Position numbers and translations under genes: made by a program | Part shown: piece by piece, positions 49,306 through 57,787 of the stretch | Layout: the number at the start of each line of letters is the position of its first letter | How positions within the stretch are numbered: the stretch's first letter is position 1 | Origin: Fimbriimonadaceae bacterium | GTDB lineage: Bacteria; Armatimonadota; Fimbriimonadia; Fimbriimonadales; Fimbriimonadaceae | NCBI GenBank assembly: GCA_019454125.1 | Contig: CP075365.1 | Location: 2,102,218-2,166,217 of the forward strand | Reading direction: 5' to 3' | Length of the DNA: 64,000 nt | The notes under the pieces: model-generated | The model's database searches: none | What the model saw: the letters and a program-made list of their open reading frames with translations, nothing else | What the model was told of the DNA's origin: nothing

Positions 49306-50799
49306 TCAAGGTACGAATGTAGCGCCAGTTGTGTGCAGGAAGCTCCAGGTCGGCTGAACCGGGAAGTCCGCAGTATAAGACCATTGCGCCGCCCCATTTT
49401 CGACCGGGCCCCATGGATCCGTCGGTAACGAGCGACTGACGGAGCCACCCCAATACCAGGTAAATTCCTTGAGTGCAACCCAGTGCACGCCATAGAGGCC
49501 CTCATGTTGGGGCGGCTTGTACATAACGTAAGCTTTGAAGCTCTCGGTAGCGATTCGCGATTGAGTTATGGGCGGCTGCCAGTGTGGCTCCAACAAAGCC
49601 CAAGGTGAGTCCCCGGTCCAATTGAAGCTCGCAACGGGATCAATGGACGAATAGTAAGGTCCAGAGAAAGGATAACTTGTGTCAAGGCCATCAATTCCGT
49701 TGGTTTCTAGGTGTTTGGGAACTCCACCCTGCACAATGTGCCTTGCGGGAATCAACTTTTGAACGAATTGCCATCTACCTACACCATCGTAGACGGCTGG
49801 AGTACATGGGTTTGCCGCCCATATGATCCCAGCAGGTCCTAGTAGAGTTTGACCCCACGGAGCTAGCCCTCCAAAGAGCCGAAAGCGGAGATCACCGCCT
49901 ACCATGTTCTTCTGTGGTGTGCCGATTCCAACGGAAACCTGACTTGGCGTTGGTTTCTCGAGCGTGACGGTTCTTGTAATCGTCAACGACTTCTGCACTG
50001 GCCCGCCAATGAATGTTTGGCACGTAAAGTCTCCCTCTCTTAGCTTGCTGAAGTAGCACGTGGTCGACTTAGCGATACCGGGAACATAGGGGGTGATCGT
50101 GGCACTGTTCGGCCACGCGCTATATGCGGCGAACAGACGACCTCCGCTGATTGCCCATTGGTACGTATCGTCCGGATAGTCCGGTAGTCCACCCTTGGTC
50201 AGCGTCGCCACGACCTCTTGGCCGACTAGGCAGTAGTCGTTGTTGCCGCCAGAGCCAGATTGAACGCCGTCAAAGTCGATATCGATCGGGTAGATGTAGG
50301 GTTTGTACCAAACTTCGCAGAAAGGAAAGTCAGGATAGTTCGCCGTAACATCGTTCGGTGACGGACTGACGGTCAATGTAAACGAGGATGCCTTATACTT
50401 GACCGACCAGCGGCTTCCTTCGCTAACCTTATTGACCTCCGGGTCTCCGAGACCGTTGTTGGCGGCTCCACTGTGGTCATAGGCCGCCCGGCAGTACTCG
50501 CCGATAACGATGGCGGGGGGCGGTTCGTCCGTCGGCGATGACTTCATCCACGTCACGGTTGCTGTGATCGTGCCTGTGCAATCTGTCCACCCCGGATTGA
50601 ACGGAAGGTGGGGCTCCGCACCGTATCGGCCGGTCGGGTTTTGGTCGTTGTACGAATCGCTGAAGATGTCAGGCGAGCCACTAGCCTGCATCCGCCAGGT
50701 ACCACCCGAGTACTCAATCTTATAGTAACCGGCCTGACCAAGAACCGCGGTGTTCAAGGCGAGCCATAGAGCCGCCAACCGCCAACCGCCAACCGCCAT
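49306..50799 (-). CDS. Exported beta-rich protein, no recognised family, start codon in a heptanucleotide repeat
   Basis: 497 residues with a signal peptide (RLAALWLALNTAVLG). The mature part is rich in Tyr, Trp, Pro, Thr and cysteine pairs and looks like a large beta-sandwich protein; stretches such as LTKGGLPDYPDDTYQWAISGG and CYFSKLREGDFTCQTF resemble Ig-like domain edges seen in Fimbriimonadia exported proteins, but this is weak. The ATG sits at the end of a tandem AACCGCC (plus strand) repeat of four copies, one imperfect. GC content is low for the window. No close functional guess. Confidence 0.6.
   Translation of the reverse strand: MAVGGWRLAALWLALNTAVLGQAGYYKIEYSGGTWRMQASGSPDIFSDSYNDQNPTGRYGAEPHLPFNPGWTDCTGTITATVTWMKSSPTDEPPPAIVIGEYCRAAYDHSGAANNGLGDPEVNKVSEGSRWSVKYKASSFTLTVSPSPNDVTANYPDFPFCEVWYKPYIYPIDIDFDGVQSGSGGNNDYCLVGQEVVATLTKGGLPDYPDDTYQWAISGGRLFAAYSAWPNSATITPYVPGIAKSTTCYFSKLREGDFTCQTFIGGPVQKSLTITRTVTLEKPTPSQVSVGIGTPQKNMVGGDLRFRLFGGLAPWGQTLLGPAGIIWAANPCTPAVYDGVGRWQFVQKLIPARHIVQGGVPKHLETNGIDGLDTSYPFSGPYYSSIDPVASFNWTGDSPWALLEPHWQPPITQSRIATESFKAYVMYKPPQHEGLYGVHWVALKEFTWYWGGSVSRSLPTDPWGPVENGAAQWSYTADFPVQPTWSFLHTTGATFVP
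50770..50797. repeat. Tandem heptanucleotide repeat at the start of the exported protein gene
   Basis: Four copies of a seven-base unit: AGCCGCC (one mismatch, 50770-50776), then AACCGCC at 50777-50783, 50784-50790 and 50791-50797, reaching into the ATG on the minus strand. A change of one copy shifts the frame, so expression could be switched by slippage. Confidence 0.8.
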
Positions 50800-50838
50800 G
50801 CTTTTACAATAAGGCGGAGTTCAGAATTCTTGCGGGCC

Positions 50839-50861
50839 AAGAGGACTAAAGGACCTCTTGC
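50839..50861 (-). terminator. Hairpin after pdhB
   Basis: Stem CAAGAGG (50839-50845) / CCTCTTG (50855-50861) with a nine-base loop, ten bases past the pdhB stop on the minus strand. No T tract; weak candidate. Confidence 0.35.
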
Positions 50862-50870
50862 AAAGTGGCT

Positions 50871-51854
50871 TCAGCCCAGCTTCTTCTCGATCGTCGCGAG
50901 GACGTCGTCGACGTCCGGGATGCACTCGAGTTCGAGGACTCGGGCGTAGGGCATGGGGACGTTGAGTCCGCCGACCCTGACCACGGGGGCGTCGAGGTCG
51001 TCGAAGCAGTCTTCTCCGATGCGGGCTGCGATCTCTGCGCCGAAGCCGCCGCTGCGCCAGTCTTCATAGACCACGACCGCGCGATGGGTCTTGGCGACGC
51101 TGGCGTAGATGGTCTCGGTGTCGAGCGGAAGCAGCGAGCGGACGTCCACGACCTCGGCCTTGACCCCTTTCTCCGCGAGCCTCTCTGCGACGGCCAGGTT
51201 CACCTGGGTCATGCGGCTATAGCCGATGAGGGAGAGGTCGCTACCCTCGCGCAGGATCTGCGCCTTGCCGAAGGGCACGACGAAATCCTTGTCGTCCGGG
51301 ATCGTGCCCTTGAGGGTGTAGAGGCCGGGGTTCTCGGTGAAGATGACGGGGTTATCGTCCCAGATGGCGGTCCGCAGCATGCCGTAGGCGTCTTCGACCG
51401 TCGCGGGCGCGACGACCTTGAGGCCCGGGCAGTGGGCGTACCAGCCCTCCATCGAGTGGCTGTGCTGGGCGCTGAGCTGCTTGGCGGCGCCGCCCGGCCC
51501 GCGCACGACCATCGGCACCGAGACCTGCCCACCCGTCATGTAGTGGATCTTGGCCGCGTGGTTGATGATCTGGTCGAGCGCCAGGATGGAGAACGACATC
51601 GTCATCATCTCGACGATCGGGCGAAGCCCGGTCATGGCCGCGCCGATCGCGATGCCGGTGAAGCCAGGCTCGACGATGGGGGTATCGACGACGCGCTTCT
51701 CGCCGTACTTTGGCCAGAGGCCCTTGGTGACCTTGAAGGTGCCTTCATAGCGGCCGATGTCCTCGCCGATGACGAAGACGTCCGGGTTCCGGTCCATTTC
51801 TTCGTCGATGCAACGGTGGACCGCGTCGCGATAAGTGGTTTCGATAGTGCTCAT
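50871..51854 (-). CDS. pdhB: Pyruvate (2-oxoacid) dehydrogenase E1 component, beta subunit
   Basis: 327 residues. TPP-dependent heterotetramer subunit: AVHRCIDEEMDRNPDVFVIGEDIG, GTFKVTKGLWPKYGEKRVVDTPI, EPGFTGIAIGAAMTGLRPI and the transketolase C-terminal domain with VVYEDWRSGG are characteristic. The reaction decarboxylates pyruvate and passes the acetyl group to lipoyl-E2. It follows pdhA on the minus strand. No E2 or E3 gene lies next to it, unlike most pdhABC operons, so those are encoded elsewhere. Branched-chain oxoacid substrate cannot be excluded. Confidence 0.93.
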   Translation of the reverse strand: MSTIETTYRDAVHRCIDEEMDRNPDVFVIGEDIGRYEGTFKVTKGLWPKYGEKRVVDTPIVEPGFTGIAIGAAMTGLRPIVEMMTMSFSILALDQIINHAAKIHYMTGGQVSVPMVVRGPGGAAKQLSAQHSHSMEGWYAHCPGLKVVAPATVEDAYGMLRTAIWDDNPVIFTENPGLYTLKGTIPDDKDFVVPFGKAQILREGSDLSLIGYSRMTQVNLAVAERLAEKGVKAEVVDVRSLLPLDTETIYASVAKTHRAVVVYEDWRSGGFGAEIAARIGEDCFDDLDAPVVRVGGLNVPMPYARVLELECIPDVDDVLATIEKKLG

Positions 51855-51892
51855 TTTGGGGTTGGAGATTGGGTCTCGCGTCGCCGCCGTGG

Positions 51893-52906
51893 TCAGTGGC
51901 CCTTCTCCGGCTCCATGTCCGTGTAGAGGTCTTCATAGACTTCGTGGGGCTCGGGGAACGGGCTCGCCTTAGCCTTCTCGAAGATCTCGTCGACGTAGGC
52001 GATGGTCTCGGCGTCGATCGCCTCCATCTTCTCGCGGGTCATGACGTTGCGCTCCTCCATAAGGGCTTCGAGGCGCTTGATCGGGTCGCGCTTCATGGCG
52101 AGGTCTTCTTCGTCCTTCGTGCGGTAGAGCTGGCGGTCGTTATCGGCCGCACCGTGGCCGGCAAAGCGGTAGTTCATCACTTCGACGACGTAGGGCTTCC
52201 CTTCTTTCCGGACGTAGTCGACGATTCGGGCGGCGTCCTTGGCGACCTGGACCACGTCCATGCCGTCGATCCGCTCGGACTTGATGCCGAACGGCAGTCC
52301 CCGCTTGTAGAGCTCGGGGTCGGCGGCGTGGAACTCCAGCCGCGTGCCCATCGCGAACTCGTTGTTCTCGATGATGTAGATCACGGGCAAGTCCCAGAGG
52401 GCGGCCATGTTCAAGCTCTCGAAGAAAACCCCCGCGTTCGCGGCACCGTCGCCGAGGTAGCAGAGGGTCACCCGGTCTTCCCCGCGATACTTGGCGGCGA
52501 AGGCGAGGCCCGTACCAAGGGGGGTGTGGCCCCCGACGATGCCCCAGCCGCCCCACCAGCGGCGCTCTTTGTCATAAAGGTGCATCGAGCCGCCCTTGCC
52601 CTTGGCGAGGCCGCCCTGACGCCCCATAATCTCGGCCATCACGGCCACAGGGTCGCTGCCCAAGAGGATCGGCTGGGGGTGCGCCCGGTAGGCGGCGATC
52701 AAGTCGTCATAGCCCGCCCGGATCGCATGGTGGAACCCCACCGCGGTGGCCTCCATCCCGATGTAGACGTGCATGTAGCCGCCCACCAGCCCTTGGCGAT
52801 AGGCGACGTTGCACTTTTCCTCGAAGTGCCGGATCAGAACCATTTGCCGGTAGAACTCTTCGAGCTTTGCCGGGCTTTCAATAGCCAATATGTCTGTCTT
52901 CGTCAC
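51893..52906 (-). CDS. pdhA: Pyruvate (2-oxoacid) dehydrogenase E1 component, alpha subunit
   Basis: 337 residues from a GTG. It contains HFEEKCNVAYRQGLVGGYMHVYIGMEA, the MHLYDKERRWWGG loop and the TPP motif GDGAANAGVFFESLNMAALWDLPVIYIIENN (G-D-G-A ... E-N-N, quoted by ends), followed by FAMGTRLEF. Length fits the alpha chain. 38 bases separate it from pdhB, which suggests one transcript in the order pdhA-pdhB. Upstream on the same strand is TATAAG, a possible promoter. Substrate specificity between pyruvate and branched-chain 2-oxoacids is not certain. Confidence 0.93.
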   Translation of the reverse strand: MTKTDILAIESPAKLEEFYRQMVLIRHFEEKCNVAYRQGLVGGYMHVYIGMEATAVGFHHAIRAGYDDLIAAYRAHPQPILLGSDPVAVMAEIMGRQGGLAKGKGGSMHLYDKERRWWGGWGIVGGHTPLGTGLAFAAKYRGEDRVTLCYLGDGAANAGVFFESLNMAALWDLPVIYIIENNEFAMGTRLEFHAADPELYKRGLPFGIKSERIDGMDVVQVAKDAARIVDYVRKEGKPYVVEVMNYRFAGHGAADNDRQLYRTKDEEDLAMKRDPIKRLEALMEERNVMTREKMEAIDAETIAYVDEIFEKAKASPFPEPHEVYEDLYTDMEPEKGH

Positions 52907-53039
52907 GCGCTGTACCTTTTGCTTGCCGTTTCTACGGTTCTGCCACAGCGCCGCGCCATTGCGTCGCCATTAGGCTTATACCTTGGGAGAGCAATCCCGG
53001 CCCGGTCCCAGGATGATGCCCAAAAGGACTCAAAAGAGC

Positions 53040-54188
53040 CTATGGGGCGAGCGCGGTCTGGGCCAAGCGGAGCGCGGTCTGGTGGACCAACCGGCACCCT
53101 AACCCCTGGCAGACGGCCAGGGCCCTGGCCCGTCGCTCCGATGCTTCCAGCCTCTTGCCCATAAGGTCGTGCAGGCGGGCCGAGATCTCGAGCCGGGCCG
53201 CCTCGTCGATCGCCATCGTGGCTTGGACCGCATCGGCGACCGCGGCCGCCTGTTCAAAGTCCCCACGGAGAAAGGCGTGCCGAATCCGGCCGATCTCGAC
53301 ATAGTAGGCCACCTCTTTGTCCGTGACCGTCTGCTCCGCCTGCTCGAAATGGCGGTGGCAGGCGTCCATCTCGCCGAGGCGGCTATGAGCGTCCGCGAGC
53401 AAGAGGTGCAGGAGGGGGCGATAGGCGCCGTCGGTCGGCCAGCGCTCGATCGCGTTCACCATCGCGCGCGTCTTCCTCGCGCCGTCGAGCGGGTCGTGGA
53501 AGACGTTCGCCAGACAGCAGAGCGCGAGCGCGCGCCAGCGTTCCGGGCAGTCCGCGCCGAGCGGCGAGAGGACGTTGTAGGCCTGGAGCGCGACCCGACT
53601 GGAAAAGACGTCGTGGCCCCTGAGCACAAGTGAGGACGCATAGACAAGAAGGCAGACTCCCAGCATCCTGCGGGCGACGGCCGGGCGCAGCGCCAACGAA
53701 GCGACCGCGCGGCGAAGGCGAAGGGTGTCCAGGTCCGACCACGCGCGCCCGTCCCAAAGGCCGCTCGTCCGGAGCCAGACCCAGCCGTCCTCGACCCCGT
53801 CCGGGATGCGGAGGTCCATATCCGGCACTTCGCGCCGGGCCAAGGCGCTGCCCTCCTTGCGGTCGGCGCCCATCGTGACGGCGATGCCGGCGAGCCGGGC
53901 GGGTTCGGGCCAGCGAAGCCCGCGCTCATAGGCGGAGAGCAGGCTCGGGCTCATACCGACCCGGCGGGCCGCCTCGGATATCGAAAGGCCGCGCCGGAGC
54001 CTGATGCACCGCAAAATCTCGCCGGCTTGCGGATCTAAGTCGAACCCCGGCGCGAAGGTCGCGTGCACCTCTCGGATCGGGCCCCGCGGGGTCGGCGTCA
54101 CCCGGACTTGCGCCGAGCCAGCTCGCGCGGCAAGGCGTCTCTTTTCTGCCGGCGACAGGCCCCCACTGCGCCGATGGCATACGTTCAC
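53040..54188 (-). CDS. XRE-family transcriptional regulator with helical C-terminal domain
   Basis: 382 residues from a GTG. The N-terminal helix-turn-helix lies at about residues 58-92 (CIRLRRGLSISEAARRVGMSPSLLSAYERGLRWP). The following about 280 residues are all-helical with regular spacing (DAHSRLGEMDACHRHFEQAEQTVTDKEVAYYVEIGRIRHAFLRGDFEQAAAVADA), a TPR-like array as in quorum-responsive or peptide-sensing XRE regulators. There is no membrane segment. The gene stands alone between pdhA and the large exported protein, so target genes are unknown. GC is very high. Confidence 0.82.
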   Translation of the reverse strand: MNVCHRRSGGLSPAEKRRLAARAGSAQVRVTPTPRGPIREVHATFAPGFDLDPQAGEILRCIRLRRGLSISEAARRVGMSPSLLSAYERGLRWPEPARLAGIAVTMGADRKEGSALARREVPDMDLRIPDGVEDGWVWLRTSGLWDGRAWSDLDTLRLRRAVASLALRPAVARRMLGVCLLVYASSLVLRGHDVFSSRVALQAYNVLSPLGADCPERWRALALCCLANVFHDPLDGARKTRAMVNAIERWPTDGAYRPLLHLLLADAHSRLGEMDACHRHFEQAEQTVTDKEVAYYVEIGRIRHAFLRGDFEQAAAVADAVQATMAIDEAARLEISARLHDLMGKRLEASERRARALAVCQGLGCRLVHQTALRLAQTALAP

Positions 54189-54317
54189 TGGTTGTTGACC
54201 TGGACTTATCTTACACGGAGGACCTAGGTCGGCACAAGTAGGTAAATCTTACGACATACATCCTGATGGTTTTCCGGGTCCGGAACTTGCCGGGCCAAAC
54301 CGTGCGTAAGCCACAAC

Positions 54318-56558
54318 GTGACGCCCTTGCGAACGATCGCGATTTCGATCTCCCTTGGTCTCTTTTCCCTTTCCCTGGCTCAAGAACCCACAGTTTCGCT
54401 CGCCTGCGAAGGCTGGACCGTTCCCCAGGTGCTAGAAGGCTTAAGCGCTAAGACGGGTCAAAAACATTCTGCCGACGCCTCTTTCGCGTCCACGCCCTTG
54501 CTGATCGCGGCCAAGGAAGTCGACGCGGCCACCTTGCGCGAAAAAATCGCGGCGGTGGTGGCGGGCTCCTGGCGGAAGACGGAGGGCGGTTATATCCTGG
54601 AGCCGGACGCCGCCGCCCTGAACCGCCGCAAGGCGGAGGCGGTCCAGCGACGGGCGAACGCCCTGGCCGAGTCGCTCAAGAAGCGGTTGGACTCGATCAA
54701 ACCGGCCGTCTGGGACCGGGAGTCTGCGCGGAAGGCCATCGGCGAAGAACGGCGTCGGCGCGAGGAAATGAACAAGAACTTCCAGGGCCAGGACTTGGGC
54801 GGGGGCAACGCCTTTGCGATCTCGGTGAACGGCGGCGGGAACTCCCAGGGGCCGGCCGAGGGGGCGCTGGTGGCGGCCCTCAGGTCGCTCTCGCCGCACG
54901 ACCTGGCAAACCTGCAACCGGGCGACCGCATCGTCTATTCGACCCGCCCGACGGCCCGCCAAAAGCCGACCCAGTTTGACGGCACAGCCGCCCTCGCTCG
55001 GTTCGTCGACGCCTATAACGTGATCGCGGACGAATCGAAGGGGTTCGCGGACGAGTTCGTGAACGTGCGCCATATGGGTGGCCTCCCCCTAGGCGCGGAG
55101 CCGATTTCCGCCGCCACGTGCAAGTTGCTGCTGGTCGTCAGCCGGCCACCGATCGGGGACGGCATTGAAATCGTCGTCAAGGTCGCGGACGCGGCCGGCA
55201 AGATCGTGGGCAGCGCCGACGCCTCGTTGGGCGCGGCGAGCAGCGTGGATGCCCCCGCCCTGGCCGAGCGTCTGGCGAAGGCCAAGGTCCGCCAAAGCGC
55301 CCTGGGCCGCGAACTTGCCGCAGCCCTGGCCGATCCGGACACCGCCAACAGCGCGCAAGTGATGACGGTCCGCATGGGTGCGGGCACCGCCTTCGTCGCG
55401 TCGCCGTTCTCGCACCTCGCCCCGCTTCCCCTCTCGGACGAGCTGGCCGCTGCGATCCTGGACCCGGCCCGCTTTGACCCTGCCAAAGTCCTTCTGGGCG
55501 GGCCGCTCCAGAACCTGCCGGCAGGCATGAACGTGGTCGCCTCGGTCCCGGACGCCGCATTGAAAGGCGCCTTGCGCGAGCTCGCCAGCACGGAGGCGAC
55601 TTACCAAACTCTGCTCAACGCCCTTGCCCGCGGCGGCTATCTTACGGTGGATTCGGCCGAGGACTGGCTTACGCTATCACCTCGGAACCCGGTCGATGCG
55701 GCCCGGCTTCAAGCCCCGCGCAAGGAGACCACCGAGTACCTGGGAGCGATAAAGACCAAGGGCTATGACCGCCTTTTCGAGGCGGGCCGTTTTGCACTGG
55801 CCCTCGGCAAGAACCCGACTGCGGAGAACCTCGCCTTCGCCTACATCCGGGCCTATGCGCCCGTGCAGTTCGGGCGACTTCGGTTCTGGGCCGAGCAGGG
55901 CCTGGAGCACTTGCAGCTCTACGCCCTGCTGACCCAGGGCCAAGTGGAGGCCCAATTGGGCGAAGCGCAGGCGTACCGCCTCGCCACGCTCGACCCAGGC
56001 AAGCGCGGCCTTCTGGAACGTCTGGTCTACGGAGCTTCTGGCTCCGCCCGCATGGGCCTGGGTTTTATGTCCCTGGGCATCCGGGCGGAGAGCGGGGGGA
56101 GGCCCGGTGGCCCGCTCGATCTGAGCGAGCGGCTCTCCTCCGAGCCAACGGAGGCCTTTCCGCAGGGACTCCCCGGCGAGGCCGTCCTGAGGATCCAGCC
56201 AGAGGAGTCTGAGGCCGTCTTCGGCACGGTCCCCAGGGTGCGTGGAGGGAGGTTCTATTCGGCGGAGACGCTGGGAATAGAGCAGGCCTTCGGCAAGAAC
56301 GGCGACCTGGCCCCCTCGGCTTCCCTTCCGACCCTCTTCCAGCAAGCCCGCCAGCGGACCCTCACCATGACCTGCTCGATCGGGGACCAGACCCTGGACT
56401 CTACGGACTTCGACGACGCGTGGGTGGTGGCCGGTTCGCTGCCCGTGGACTTCGCGCGGCTCCCGGATGACTTCAAAGAACGGGTGGCGAACCAGCAGGC
56501 GGCGATGGCAGAGCGGCCCCTGCGGATGGGGCCAGGGCGAATAAAACCGCCCCTCTAA
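54318..56558 (+). CDS. Large exported protein of unknown function (secretin STN-like N-terminus)
   Basis: 746 residues from a GTG. A signal peptide (IAISISLGLFSLSLAQE) precedes about 75 residues resembling the short STN/secretin domain (VSLACEGWTVPQVLEGLSAKTG ... LREKIAAVVAGSWRKTEGGYILEP), which often binds peptidoglycan or a partner protein. A helical charged linker follows (about residues 92-150). The C-terminal 550 residues have no recognisable enzyme motif and lack membrane helices, and no secretin pore domain is seen, so it is not a complete secretin. Followed by a strong terminator. Function unknown. Confidence 0.75.
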   Translation: MTPLRTIAISISLGLFSLSLAQEPTVSLACEGWTVPQVLEGLSAKTGQKHSADASFASTPLLIAAKEVDAATLREKIAAVVAGSWRKTEGGYILEPDAAALNRRKAEAVQRRANALAESLKKRLDSIKPAVWDRESARKAIGEERRRREEMNKNFQGQDLGGGNAFAISVNGGGNSQGPAEGALVAALRSLSPHDLANLQPGDRIVYSTRPTARQKPTQFDGTAALARFVDAYNVIADESKGFADEFVNVRHMGGLPLGAEPISAATCKLLLVVSRPPIGDGIEIVVKVADAAGKIVGSADASLGAASSVDAPALAERLAKAKVRQSALGRELAAALADPDTANSAQVMTVRMGAGTAFVASPFSHLAPLPLSDELAAAILDPARFDPAKVLLGGPLQNLPAGMNVVASVPDAALKGALRELASTEATYQTLLNALARGGYLTVDSAEDWLTLSPRNPVDAARLQAPRKETTEYLGAIKTKGYDRLFEAGRFALALGKNPTAENLAFAYIRAYAPVQFGRLRFWAEQGLEHLQLYALLTQGQVEAQLGEAQAYRLATLDPGKRGLLERLVYGASGSARMGLGFMSLGIRAESGGRPGGPLDLSERLSSEPTEAFPQGLPGEAVLRIQPEESEAVFGTVPRVRGGRFYSAETLGIEQAFGKNGDLAPSASLPTLFQQARQRTLTMTCSIGDQTLDSTDFDDAWVVAGSLPVDFARLPDDFKERVANQQAAMAERPLRMGPGRIKPPL

Positions 56559-56565
56559 AATGGTC

Positions 56566-56593
56566 GACGCCCCCTGCCTGCGGGGGCGTCTTT
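56566..56593 (+). terminator. Intrinsic terminator
   Basis: Perfect nine-base stem GACGCCCCC (56566-56574) / GGGGGCGTC (56582-56590), seven-base loop, then TTTA. Ends the large exported-protein transcript. Confidence 0.8.
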
Positions 56594-56612
56594 ACCTCTC
56601 CTGTTATGGATG

Positions 56613-56771
56613 TTATCGAGCGCGTCGGGCAAATGCCAGACCGATGCCCATAACCAGCGGAAGCACCCCTCCCGCCATGTTGCGGACCGTTTCGGCGCCG
56701 GTCGGGTTAGCCGCCGAAGCTATTCCGGCGAGGAGAACCAGGGTGACCAGAGCGACGTTCCGTGTCCGCAT
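56613..56771 (-). CDS. Small membrane protein, PEP-CTERM-like layout
   Basis: 52 residues from ATG 56771, nearly all hydrophobic: a signal-like segment (VALVTLVLLAGIASAA), a short polar stretch (NPTGAETVRNM) and a second segment (GGVLPLVMGIGLAF) with the basic end ARRAR. The layout resembles sortase-like C-terminal sorting tags or a tiny two-segment membrane protein. The ribosome binding site is unclear, so the gene is only plausible. It lies between the convergent large exported-protein gene and the HDOD gene upstream on the same strand. Confidence 0.4.
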   Translation of the reverse strand: MRTRNVALVTLVLLAGIASAANPTGAETVRNMAGGVLPLVMGIGLAFARRAR

Positions 56772-56844
56772 GGAGACAAGAGAGTCGCACCCTGCGTGCC
56801 AAGGCCCTCCGGAGCGGGGCATTTCTGGCACAGTTTCGGGGTGT

Positions 56845-57699
56845 TCAGGCTGCGATGCCGAAGGCTTCTTGAGCCCGGTCGATCTCCTGACGGACGACCT
56901 CGATGATGATCTGGAACTGCTCGGGCGGGAGTCCGATGACCTCCGAAACTTCGGCGGAGACGTCGTGGTTACCCGGAATCTTGCTGTGCTCGAACCCGGC
57001 TCGGTTCGCCAAGGCGTCTGCCGCGGCGACAACGCAGGTCGTTTCGTAGTACTCCTCGTCCGAGATCGGGTCGACTGAGAACCGGATGGCGCGGCGGATC
57101 ATCGGGCTCAGCCCCCATCGGTCGGCCAAGACCCAGCCCACGTCGCAATGGCTGAAGCCCGCGACTTCAATGGCGACGTGGTGGAGCGGACGCTTCAATT
57201 CGATGCAACGAGTAATGATCGTGTTTAACTCGTGCGCCATAAACTTGTCCATTATAAGAATGCCGACGTCGTGCATGAGCCCGGCGCAGTAGAGCTCTTC
57301 GGCCTTCAAGGGGGAGCGGATCTTCCCGATGATGCGGGACGCGGTGGCGACGGCGAGGCAATGGCGCCAGAATCCGAGGCGCTCGAAGCTTTCGCACTTG
57401 CTCCGGCCAGAGACCATCTGCTGCATCGCCGCGCTGACGACCAGGGACCGGACGGTGGTGAGGCCGAGGAAGCTGATGGCCCGGCCCACCGTCGGGATAT
57501 TGGGAGAGCCGTAGTACGCCGAATTCGCGACACGCAGGATCTTCGCAGTGAGGGCGGCGTCCCGCTCGATCGCCCGCTCCATCTCGCGGGTGCTGGCATC
57601 GGAGTCGTCGGCAAGCCGCAAGACGGTGCTTGCCGCCTGCGGCAAGACCGGCAAGTTTTCGCTGCGAGACATCCTGATTTCCAGGCTCGCGAGGTCCAT
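56845..57699 (-). CDS. HDOD-domain signalling protein
   Basis: 284 residues from ATG 57699 (an upstream TTG at 57726 in frame is possible). The HDOD core is visible in order: LPVLPQAASTVLRLADDSDAS, IERDAALTAKILRVANSAYYG, GRAISFLGLTTVRSLVVSAAMQ, GFWRHCLAVATASRII, LYCAGLMHDVGILIMD (HD-like pair) and FSHCDVGWVLADRWGLS. The family is a catalytically inactive or degenerate HD relative used in signalling and motility control. No GGDEF/EAL domain is fused. Divergent from the dnaJ-hspR pair. Confidence 0.88.
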   Translation of the reverse strand: MDLASLEIRMSRSENLPVLPQAASTVLRLADDSDASTREMERAIERDAALTAKILRVANSAYYGSPNIPTVGRAISFLGLTTVRSLVVSAAMQQMVSGRSKCESFERLGFWRHCLAVATASRIIGKIRSPLKAEELYCAGLMHDVGILIMDKFMAHELNTIITRCIELKRPLHHVAIEVAGFSHCDVGWVLADRWGLSPMIRRAIRFSVDPISDEEYYETTCVVAAADALANRAGFEHSKIPGNHDVSAEVSEVIGLPPEQFQIIIEVVRQEIDRAQEAFGIAA

Positions 57700-57787
57700 A
57701 AGGAGATTGTCGGCGCAAGCCGTCAAAATTTACGACAATTTTCCGAAGACGGCGGTCCTTTTTCCACGTCCGTTTGGGAGGGCGGAA

